In this document: positions 1 to 6,011 of the stretch, piece after piece | Numbering within the stretch: position 1 is the stretch's first letter | How the letters are laid out: each line of letters opens with the position of its first letter | Assembly (NCBI GenBank): GCA_016783225.1 | Contig: JADHWZ010000130.1 | Span: forward strand, 1-6,011 | DNA from: Dehalococcoidia bacterium | Lineage (GTDB): Bacteria; Chloroflexota; Dehalococcoidia; GIF9; UBA5620 | DNA: 6,011 bases | Direction: 5' to 3' | Position numbers and translations under genes: made by a program | Notes under the pieces: generated by a model | The model's input: only the letters and a program-made list of their open reading frames with translations | Database searches by the model: none | Told to the model about the DNA's origin: nothing

Positions 1-278
1 CCGATCTGGCCGTACCAGCGAATGCGCACTTTGTCCTTCTTGAAGTCGCCAGACTCTGATCTAATGTACTGGTCAAGATCAGGAGTATCGAAATACAGGC
101 TGTTGACCTGGCTTTCAGGGTATTCGCTATCTGGGCGGCAGACCTGCCGCAGCAAAGTGTGGGCAAAGCCAATACTCCTGGGTAGTACAAAGAACTTCCG
201 CTCGAACCTTTGAGGTAGCTCCTCAGTCTCGGCGGTTGCCTCGTCTATATGTGCATCAGCTACCTGTTCTATTTCCAT
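1..278 (-). CDS. VTC-domain (polyphosphate polymerase-like) protein, N-terminal 92 codons, 3' end outside window
   Basis: Seen: an ATG at 278-276 opens a frame with no stop through base 1. After a 20-odd residue acidic leader come RFERKFFVLPRS (24-35), VNSLYFDTPDLDQYI (58-72) and KVRIRWYGQ (83-91). These are, in order, the first strand with the ErK motif, the SLYFDTP strand and the basic Arg-x-Arg strand that lines the tunnel of VTC domains. Known: in yeast Vtc4 this fold makes inorganic polyphosphate from ATP, and related bacterial proteins are annotated as polyphosphate polymerase domain proteins. No signal peptide or membrane segment is visible, so this part should be cytoplasmic. The start is fixed by a GGGAGG-type purine run just upstream and by the absence of other start codons in the 14 codons back to the CotH stop, which lies in the same frame. 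The C-terminal catalytic residues lie outside the window, so activity cannot be judged. Confidence 0.87.
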   Translation of the reverse strand, partial: MEIEQVADAHIDEATAETEELPQRFERKFFVLPRSIGFAHTLLRQVCRPDSEYPESQVNSLYFDTPDLDQYIRSESGDFKKDKVRIRWYGQI

Positions 279-288
279 TCCCCCTCCC
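279..288 (-). promoter_or_regulatory. Ribosome binding site of the VTC gene
   Basis: Reading minus, the ten bases GGGAGGGGGA lie directly before ATG 278. The best anti-SD match, GGGAGG (288-283), leaves only four bases to the start, shorter than usual. The run of G allows other registers. It supports the ATG at 278, and the 42-bp gap after the CotH stop holds no other start codon in frame. Confidence 0.6.
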
Positions 289-320
289 GGTGCTTCACTT
301 GTGCACCGCCCTCGATCAAT

Positions 321-1898
321 CTATGGGCCCAGTTCATAGTCTTCTGGGTTCAGCCCAAGCTCTTCGACTATAGATCTTGTTCTTTCATAGAAATACTCTC
401 TTACACTGCCCGGTACGTCTTCGTCATTCCTCATTTCTTCCCCTTCGTCCATGTCATTATCAAGATAAGGCGCATATAGAGAGTGCAGCAAATCATATTT
501 TTTCTTGTACTCACTATAAACAAACAGTTCGTTTGCAGGAGTAATAAAGTCCTGCAGATGCTGTTCATATATCTGTCGATATTCTTCTATCTCAAAGATA
601 TTCTCAACAAGAGGAGAATGATACACCCTGAAGTTATCGAAAAACGATCTGGGCATTCCCGACGTAATTGCCATGAGGTCATTAACATGGTTTGACCAAT
701 CATAAATTCCAGTGGATGGGATGTAAAACCGTGCCGCTCCTTTGAATCGGACCTCCATCGGTAGCAGTCCTTGCCCCAGGGCCATGTCATAATCAGAGGT
801 AATAAACTCAATTCTGCCCTCGTTACTGAAATACAGGTGGTAGTTATTGCCTATTGTCCAGTAATCATCCCATTTCCCCAGAAGCACGTTCATTGCCTGA
901 TACCTCAAAAATCTATCCACCTCAAAACTAGCATCCAGATACTCTTTTAGTTTATCTCCTCTCAACGTATCGAGATTACGTATGAAGTCTAACAATACGG
1001 TGTGGTCTGCCTCATCTTCATTTGTTTTCAGATCGTAAGTAGGCCTATAGTGTGTCTCCCAATCCTTTACTCCGATAATTCGGGGCTCTTGGGAGAAAAG
1101 CCCTATATTTTTTAGATACATGGGTTCTAAAGTTGCTGGACCGGAATCACCGAACAGGCATTTATATAGATTTCCGTCGTTGTTTTCCCTACCATATCTT
1201 GTTGTCAAAAACGACTGATCAACGGGCTCTATGAGTGTATAGATGCCAAAATAATGCTTTGTTCCATCAATAGTTATGGTCAATGTTGCAGAACCTGTCC
1301 TTGAAGTATATGCTCCGGCTCTGTTCATAAGATCATAGCAGAATAATTCCCTTATCTGTGACACATCCTCCACAACACCCCATTGAGCAGATCCACTCAT
1401 AGGCCATCTGAGGTTCAATGTTCTCAGTCCACAGAATCTCCTGGCTCTCCTTTCTGCGTACTCGTCTGTTCCTTCCTCGAGAGCGAAGGGCTCATTGAAT
1501 CTCACTTTGAAATGCGTTCTATGGAAGTTGCCCTCATCATCCTGGGGAATAATTCGGGAGACATTCCCCTTTGTCCTGAATCCTACTTCCTCAATTACTG
1601 CATCACCAGCCGGACCCTTATACACAAAATCCGCTTTTCGATAGTTACCAGTCCTCGGCCAGCCCTGGGGATCTTCCTCTGCATAATCCTTCATATCCTG
1701 AATAAGACCATCCCATTCTTCCTGTGTAATGACAATCTCCAGTTCATGTAGATTTCCTTGAGTAAATAGCGCTTCATACCCCTCGGGACTGGATTCAATT
1801 GTATTGTCTTCGCCGTGAGGTTGCGTGCCTGCGTCGCCGCAACCTCCAAAAGTAAGCAATATCACTGCCAACAGCAAAACAGACAGTATTTTTCTCAT
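321..1898 (-). CDS. CotH-family protein, predicted lipoprotein, 525 aa
   Basis: Seen: the N-terminus MRKILSVLLLAVILL followed by TFGGC is a short basic-hydrophobic signal peptide with a lipobox-like Cys20 (Phe at -3 is less usual than Leu). CotH-family blocks follow in order: GFRTKGN (106-112), LNLRW (161-165), HYFGIYTLIEPVDQSFL (215-231), and NYHLYFSNEG (352-361) leading to ITSDYDMALG (366-375) with Asp369 and Asp371. The C-terminus is acidic and ends with a helical VREYFYERTRSIVEEL segment. Known: Bacillus CotH is an atypical protein kinase acting on spore coat proteins, while fungal CotH proteins are surface invasins. Start choice: ATG 1898 has GGAGAAG nine bases upstream and opens the signal peptide; an in-frame reading from 2162 adds 88 residues of non-protein-like repeat translation. 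The VTC gene follows after 42 bp, suggesting one transcript. The gene is more AT-rich than the upstream fusion gene. Family membership is strong; kinase activity and substrate are not shown. Confidence 0.92.
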   Translation of the reverse strand: MRKILSVLLLAVILLTFGGCGDAGTQPHGEDNTIESSPEGYEALFTQGNLHELEIVITQEEWDGLIQDMKDYAEEDPQGWPRTGNYRKADFVYKGPAGDAVIEEVGFRTKGNVSRIIPQDDEGNFHRTHFKVRFNEPFALEEGTDEYAERRARRFCGLRTLNLRWPMSGSAQWGVVEDVSQIRELFCYDLMNRAGAYTSRTGSATLTITIDGTKHYFGIYTLIEPVDQSFLTTRYGRENNDGNLYKCLFGDSGPATLEPMYLKNIGLFSQEPRIIGVKDWETHYRPTYDLKTNEDEADHTVLLDFIRNLDTLRGDKLKEYLDASFEVDRFLRYQAMNVLLGKWDDYWTIGNNYHLYFSNEGRIEFITSDYDMALGQGLLPMEVRFKGAARFYIPSTGIYDWSNHVNDLMAITSGMPRSFFDNFRVYHSPLVENIFEIEEYRQIYEQHLQDFITPANELFVYSEYKKKYDLLHSLYAPYLDNDMDEGEEMRNDEDVPGSVREYFYERTRSIVEELGLNPEDYELGP

Positions 1899-1907
1899 GG
1901 AATTTGT

Positions 1908-1914
1908 CTTCTCC
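1908..1914 (-). promoter_or_regulatory. Ribosome binding site deciding the CotH start
   Basis: Reading minus, GGAGAAG lies nine bases before ATG 1898, which is ideal spacing. It favours this start over the in-frame ATGs at 1943 (15 residues longer) and 2162 (88 residues longer). Only the start at 1898 places a clean lipoprotein-type signal peptide at the N-terminus. Confidence 0.75.
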
Positions 1915-2047
1915 ACAAACAATTGCAGAAAAAGATAACTCATTTTCCCCCAGGAAAGCAACATACAACAAAATAGAGTTTGTAGGTATTCTTCCGATCT
2001 ATGGTAGAAAAGGCAAGATAGGCTTTTGGTGATTTGGATATTGTTTA

Positions 2048-2074
2048 GGATTTCGTGCTTCGGATTTCGTGCTT
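2048..2074. repeat. Two-unit tandem repeat, 14-bp period, intergenic
   Basis: On the plus strand GGATTTCGTGCTT occurs at 2048-2060 and again at 2062-2074, identical over 13 bases and separated by a single C. The flank at 2030-2047 is AT-rich and contains a degenerate GATTTGGAT echo. From memory, intergenic repeats of this GATTTCG style are common in some environmental bacterial genomes, where their translation gives strings such as ARNPKHEIL, as it does here. It is too short and too few-unit to be a CRISPR. Function unknown. Confidence 0.75.
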
Positions 2075-2092
2075 GATCCTGGTTGGGATTGT

Positions 2093-2130
2093 GGGCAGCT
2101 ATTTGGAGCGCTGCATACAGCGAAATGCCC
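2093..2130. other. Small nested inverted repeats downstream of the fusion gene
   Basis: CGCTG (2109-2113) and CAGCG (2118-2122) form a five-pair stem with a CATA loop. GGGCA (2093-2097) and TGCCC (2126-2130) can pair outside it, with unequal internal loops of 11 and 3 bases. A partly overlapping 12-base palindrome, ATGCC-CA-GGCAT, sits at 2125-2136. It starts about 40 bases after the fusion gene's stop, where a transcript end could lie, but no T-run follows on the minus strand, so an intrinsic terminator is not supported. Confidence 0.35.
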
Positions 2131-2168
2131 AGGCATGGATCGCTCTTGCCCCGAGGGATCACCCTTGT

Positions 2169-5100
2169 CTAGAAACCCTTGCCCTCTCCCTTACTGCAGA
2201 ACCTGATAACCTCGGCAAAGTTGTTAATCTTGGCCAGGTTGTTGGTCTCCAGGAAACCGTCGTAGGTGAGGTTGATCCAGGGCTTACCGTGTGCGGCGCT
2301 GAACTTCTCGGACATGGCAGCCACAATCCCTCCTGGCATACAGCCGTGGGGCATGACCGATATTACGCCGGCGAACTCGGGATTCTCCATCCACTCAACA
2401 CCCACCCCTATGCTCATGACTGCCTCACTGCCACATCGTGGTGACAGATATCGACTGGAAATCGACAGTATTTCCTTTGTGGAAGGCTCTCTGGTATCAA
2501 GCAGTTCAGCGAAATTGGCAGCTACCGAATTCTCAGCCCGTTTTTGCCATAGCTGCCTCAAGTAACCGGTCACAATCTTTTTCAGTTGCCTGTCCCTGAA
2601 GCCGTCCTCAATTTTCCGGTGTGTAAGGTACTTAAACCACTCTCCGATCGGCGATACGATAACCTCAAGTCCTGCCTTCTCGCACTCTTTCACCAGATTG
2701 CTATTGCTGAAGGTGTTAGACCGCAGGAAAATCTCGCCGTTGATGCCTACAATTGGCCTTCTGGGCTTTTCGGGGTCGATCAGCGACTTGAATTCAGCGG
2801 TGGCATCTCTCAAAACGTCATCGAAAGCTTCCCTGCGGCGGATGCGGTCGACAAGTCTGGCCACGTATTTGCTGAAGAGGTCGTCTGTTGCTCCTGGTGA
2901 TTTTTCGTAGGGTCGAGTCCGCCAAACAAGCCTTTGCAGGTAGTCCATAGCGACAACACTCTTCCAGGCCAGTCTCTCGAACGCTGAGCCAAGGTTGAAA
3001 TCGCTGTAGGCAGTATTTGACACGGTGGTCCGTATGGTAAGGTCGAAGCCAATCTCCCTGAGTATCCTGCTTTGCTCTACCGCGTATTTCCCAAAGCGGC
3101 AAGGCCCAAAGGCGCTGGCCATGAAACCCTCAACATCTTCTGGATCGACGCTGCCACCGTTGCCTTCATAGTAGAACCTCATAAAGTCGCCCAGGGTAAC
3201 ACGATATGGCAGGCACTCCTTGCCTGATGTCATCTTGTTGCTGTAAAGGAGGTTCCTCTCGTCTGCTTCAGGGAGTACGATTACTCTAACTCCAAAGGCT
3301 TCCATTGCTGCACCAAGCGCCTCGGCATGAGAAGCCATCCGTGGAATCAGTATGACTTTCTTGCTTGAGTCGAGAGCAACCGGTGCCGTCCGGTATATGT
3401 TCTTCTGGGTTGGAATGAGGTGCGATTTGGATGAGTGGGCGAAGGCCTTGATGGTGTCTACAAAGGCTTCGAGACGGGTGATAAGGCCAGCCTCGGCTGC
3501 GTGCTCGTCGATCTCCAGTTCACCCAAAGGCTTGTTGCCCATGATATCCGTCACAATGTTGAGTATGAACGAGTTCGGACCACAGCCAAAATTCGTTAGC
3601 GCTAGACCATATAGCAGCGGGTCTTGTGCCGTTATGGCTGCACCAGCTATATGTTTGCTTTCGTACAACCAATAAGGTCGGTCTGAATATTGTCTAACGT
3701 TCACTGAGTCCAGCGGCAGGAAGTCGAGGGGTATCGGTACTACACCAAGCTTAGCCAGCTCCTCAGATATGCCAAGATTCGCTCCTGAATCCTGTGACAT
3801 GTAGGACCGGGCGAAAACCACTACACCTAACTGGTTGTTCTGGTGAATCTGCTGTAGCAGCTTCTTCCCCTGCTCTACCAGTGCTGTCTCAAATTCTCGC
3901 TGAGTTCTGATGCCAGCGGCGGCAGCCCTCTTGCCTTGCCTCTTGGTGAACCCCATTTGTTTAGCCGCATCCGCCAGGTTGTTTATCACCTCAGCATCGC
4001 CTCTGCTGAAGTCAATCACTGGTATTAGCAGTTGCGGTTCAAGATCGAGGACCTGCTTTATGATGAAGGGCGATGCTTGAACCAGGGGGCAGGAGTATTT
4101 CTGGTTCTCATCCCCTTCTTTTAAGCCCAGTCGAATAGCGCAGGGATAGAGAATGTAGTCAACTTCGTTGAGGCTGGCCACATGGCCGTGTAGTAGCTTG
4201 ACGGGAAAGCAACTGTCGGTATAACTCAACTCTGTAGCCTGCTCTATGATGTGTTTGTTGGTTTTGCTGGAAAGGACGACCTTGGCCCCAAGTGCGTTGA
4301 GAAAGCCGATAAGCAACGGGGCGTAATCATATACCAGGAGTCCCCTGGGGATGCCTACCGAAGGCTTGCCGTCACTTTCCCTGTATTCCTTGAGAAGCAG
4401 CTTCTCCCGTACGTCAAAGGCGGTTTCTAATCTTTCCCCGCTGGTGGTGCTGTCATAGCGATCGCACCTGCTGCCGTAGAATGTGGCCGATTCGCCAGGT
4501 ATTTCCAGGCGACTTATGGTGCAGTTGTTGTCGCATCCCTTGCAGGTAAAAGTGGTGAGTTTGTGATTGCTGTCGACCACATTCTGAAACCCTTTGAACT
4601 TCGAGGCCTTGCCTGCCATCTCCTCTTTTGCCAGCAGCGCTGCACCTATAGCCCCACTTACTTCCTTATGTTCCGGTACGATGATTGACCTTTCTTGCAA
4701 CGCCTCTCCAAAAGCAGAGACAACAGCATCATTGTAGAATACTGCACCGGTCAGTATCACCTTTTCGCCCAGTTTTCTTGTTTCGACAACCTTGGAAAGA
4801 TAGTTTCCGGCAATCGAGTTGGCCAAGCTAGCTGTTATGACCTGAAGTGGCATACCTTCTTGCTGGGCTGAGGCCACTGCTTGTTCCATAAAGGCAGCAC
4901 ATCTCGTTCCCAGGTCAATGGTGTATGGGGCCTTGAACGCCAGATCGGCAAATTCACCATTTTGAACGTGAATACCAAGTTGCTCAGCCAGTTCATCAAT
5001 GAAGCTGCCGGTTCCAGCGGCGCACGCCTTATTCATGTTATAATCGACGACAACACCATTCCGCTTGATAACCAGCTTCGAGTCCTGCCCACCCACCTCA

Positions 5101-6011
5101 ATAATGTCTGCTTCGGGGTCCAGCTCTGCTGCAGCTCTTGTCTGTGCAGTAATCTCATTCCTTATCAAGTCTGCACCAATAAAGCTGCCAATTAAGTATC
5201 TCCCTGAGCCGGTAACACCCACGCCGGCTATGCTGGCATTATCAGCCACATCTTGTATCAGGTTTTGAAAGACCTCCTTTACAGCATCAATGGGCCTTCC
5301 TGCGGTCATTAAGTAGTTCTTTGCTACGACACTTTTGCCTGCCTCGTCCATTATCACTGCTTTGGTGCTGGTCGAGCCAACATCGACCCCGAGATAGCCT
5401 GTAAAGGGTTTCTCTATTTTGGATGGCACCCAGTGGCTATCTGGCAGAGTGCCTTTCTCGAGTGGCGGCGTTTCAAAATAGAACTGCCTCGTCTCATCTT
5501 GGGGTAGAGCAGTTACGGTTGAATTCCTGCCGGATTCTTTTGCCAGTAGGGCTGCTCCCAAAGCCTCGATGTGAAAGTAGTTTTCAGGGACGGCGATATC
5601 TAATTGATAACCATTTCTGGCTGAGAGCACCTCTTTGAGAGACTTTAATATGGCATTGTTTGCAGCAACGCCACCAACGAAATAGATTGGTTCCTCGAAA
5701 ATTCCTTTCTTGAGAGAGGCGACCATTCGAGATACGCTGCCGCAGAGGGCGTAGAGCATTGCCTCAAGTGGAACGCCCTTCTGCTGAAGATGGATAAGGT
5801 CAGTCTTGGCAAAAACGCTGCACCTGGCGGCTATCCTTGGAGCGCTGCCTTCAAACTCCAGTGCCTGACGAGAAAGGTCTTCCAGGCTGATTCCAAGCCT
5901 GTATGCCTGTTGCTCCAGGAACCTTCCAGTACCTGCGGCACAAAGAGGGTTTGAGGCTACCTTCCAGGGCTTTCTCAGACCATCCTCCAGTGCTATGACG
6001 AAGGAGCTCTG
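2169..6011 (-). CDS. Giant acyl-CoA dehydratase activase/reductase fusion (2x BcrAD_BadFG + DUF2229 + HgdB-like), 5' end outside window
   Basis: Seen: 1280 codons in one open frame, stop TAG at 2171-2169, no start needed inside the window. Residues are numbered from the right edge. Residues 1-157 are the end of a first activase domain (CAAGTGRFLE from Cys24, Cys64 in ARCSVFAKT, FVGGVAAN 111-118). Residues 205-461 are a complete second copy (GVDVGSTSTK 208-217, GVTGSGR 265-271, GGQDSK 307-312, CAAGTG from Cys330, Cys371, LTGAVFYN 420-427). Then come a Cys cluster (490, 493, 497, 516), a DUF2229-like region (about 549-860; DSCFPVK, FGCGPNSF, a region ending TRLEAF) and a COG3581/HgdB-like end (about 885-1270; SGKECLPY, FGPCRFGKY, PHGCMPGG). 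Known: HgdC-type activases use ATP to push an electron from a [4Fe-4S] cluster into 2-hydroxyacyl-CoA dehydratases or benzoyl-CoA reductases. Inferred: a cytosolic ATP-driven reductase, substrate unknown. Judged against copy 2, about 100 or more N-terminal residues are missing, giving a full length near 1400. Confidence 0.95.
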   Translation of the reverse strand, partial: QSSFVIALEDGLRKPWKVASNPLCAAGTGRFLEQQAYRLGISLEDLSRQALEFEGSAPRIAARCSVFAKTDLIHLQQKGVPLEAMLYALCGSVSRMVASLKKGIFEEPIYFVGGVAANNAILKSLKEVLSARNGYQLDIAVPENYFHIEALGAALLAKESGRNSTVTALPQDETRQFYFETPPLEKGTLPDSHWVPSKIEKPFTGYLGVDVGSTSTKAVIMDEAGKSVVAKNYLMTAGRPIDAVKEVFQNLIQDVADNASIAGVGVTGSGRYLIGSFIGADLIRNEITAQTRAAAELDPEADIIEVGGQDSKLVIKRNGVVVDYNMNKACAAGTGSFIDELAEQLGIHVQNGEFADLAFKAPYTIDLGTRCAAFMEQAVASAQQEGMPLQVITASLANSIAGNYLSKVVETRKLGEKVILTGAVFYNDAVVSAFGEALQERSIIVPEHKEVSGAIGAALLAKEEMAGKASKFKGFQNVVDSNHKLTTFTCKGCDNNCTISRLEIPGESATFYGSRCDRYDSTTSGERLETAFDVREKLLLKEYRESDGKPSVGIPRGLLVYDYAPLLIGFLNALGAKVVLSSKTNKHIIEQATELSYTDSCFPVKLLHGHVASLNEVDYILYPCAIRLGLKEGDENQKYSCPLVQASPFIIKQVLDLEPQLLIPVIDFSRGDAEVINNLADAAKQMGFTKRQGKRAAAAGIRTQREFETALVEQGKKLLQQIHQNNQLGVVVFARSYMSQDSGANLGISEELAKLGVVPIPLDFLPLDSVNVRQYSDRPYWLYESKHIAGAAITAQDPLLYGLALTNFGCGPNSFILNIVTDIMGNKPLGELEIDEHAAEAGLITRLEAFVDTIKAFAHSSKSHLIPTQKNIYRTAPVALDSSKKVILIPRMASHAEALGAAMEAFGVRVIVLPEADERNLLYSNKMTSGKECLPYRVTLGDFMRFYYEGNGGSVDPEDVEGFMASAFGPCRFGKYAVEQSRILREIGFDLTIRTTVSNTAYSDFNLGSAFERLAWKSVVAMDYLQRLVWRTRPYEKSPGATDDLFSKYVARLVDRIRRREAFDDVLRDATAEFKSLIDPEKPRRPIVGINGEIFLRSNTFSNSNLVKECEKAGLEVIVSPIGEWFKYLTHRKIEDGFRDRQLKKIVTGYLRQLWQKRAENSVAANFAELLDTREPSTKEILSISSRYLSPRCGSEAVMSIGVGVEWMENPEFAGVISVMPHGCMPGGIVAAMSEKFSAAHGKPWINLTYDGFLETNNLAKINNFAEVIRFCSKGEGKGF

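Larger units (their letters stand above)
1899..2168. other. Intergenic gap between the fusion gene and CotH, no gene seen
   Basis: These 270 bases hold the tandem repeat and inverted repeats listed separately, then an AT-rich stretch (about 1920-2045) before the CotH ribosome binding site. The region reads open in the CotH frame, but the translation (for example QARNPKHEILNNIQITK) looks like repeat translation and not protein. The length, the AT-rich stretch and the change in base composition suggest that CotH-VTC is transcribed from its own promoter here, though no box pair is convincing. Confidence 0.6.

Noticed and set aside
22..213. Plus-strand open frame of 63 codons
   Set aside because: It lies opposite the VTC gene, has no recognisable domain and no ribosome binding site I could support; a shadow frame.
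1383..1751. Plus-strand open frame of 122 codons inside CotH
   Set aside because: It is antisense to strongly conserved CotH coding sequence and its translation shows no family features.
1941..1943. Alternative CotH start at ATG 1943
   Set aside because: It has a G-rich run upstream but would add 15 residues before a textbook lipoprotein signal peptide; the start at 1898 has the better-spaced GGAGAAG.
1933..1961. Promoter TTGCTT - 17 bases - TTATCT on the minus strand before CotH
   Set aside because: Spacing is ideal, but the boxes match the sigma-70 consensus at only 3 and 2 of 6 positions, which is no better than chance in AT-rich DNA.
2048..2074. CRISPR remnant
   Set aside because: There are only two 13-base units with a single base between them, so there are no spacers.
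2093..2130. Intrinsic terminator for the fusion gene
   Set aside because: The stem is short and interrupted, and no T-run follows on the minus strand.
2055..2444. Plus-strand open frame of 129 codons across the gap and the fusion gene's 3' end
   Set aside because: Most of it is antisense to the conserved HgdB-like C-terminus, and the rest covers the intergenic repeat.
2818..3102. Overlapping minus-strand frames of 80-94 codons within the fusion gene
   Set aside because: They are alternative frames of a gene whose main frame has clear, ordered domain motifs.

Overview
The window carries three genes, all on the minus strand, from what looks like an anaerobic bacterium. Two of the three run off an edge. 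The anaerobe guess rests on a large Fe-S acyl-CoA dehydratase activase/reductase fusion. The guess of a bacterium rests on a lipobox-type signal peptide and Shine-Dalgarno sites. The fusion protein and the intergenic repeat style recall Chloroflexota (Dehalococcoidia) or deltaproteobacterial metagenome genomes, but I cannot fix the taxon from this sequence.

Layout from right to left, in the direction of transcription. (1) 6011-2169: 1280 codons plus stop of one uninterrupted frame, open at the right edge. It encodes a giant protein with two tandem BcrAD/BadFG-type (HgdC-like) ATPase domains, a four-cysteine motif, a DUF2229/COG3580-like region and a COG3581/HgdB-like region. The Met at 5759 is internal: conserved activase sequence continues upstream of it to the window edge. 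(2) 2168-1899: a 270-bp gap with a 14-bp-period tandem repeat and a small hairpin. It holds no clear gene, terminator or strong promoter. (3) 1898-321: a CotH-family protein with a lipoprotein-type signal peptide. The longer in-frame reading from 2162 is spurious because its extension translates the repeat. (4) 278-1: the N-terminal 92 codons of a VTC-domain (polyphosphate polymerase-like) protein, cut by the left edge and only 42 bp after the CotH stop.

The fusion protein is probably an ATP-driven low-potential electron donor joined to its own reductase-like module, with unknown substrate. CotH and VTC form a separate, probably co-transcribed pair. That pairing, often with a DUF4956 membrane protein, recurs in bacteria and lacks a firm physiological role. 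I see no functional link between the two units, and the CotH gene is visibly more AT-rich than the fusion gene. No RNA genes, CRISPR arrays, insertion sequences or attachment sites were seen.
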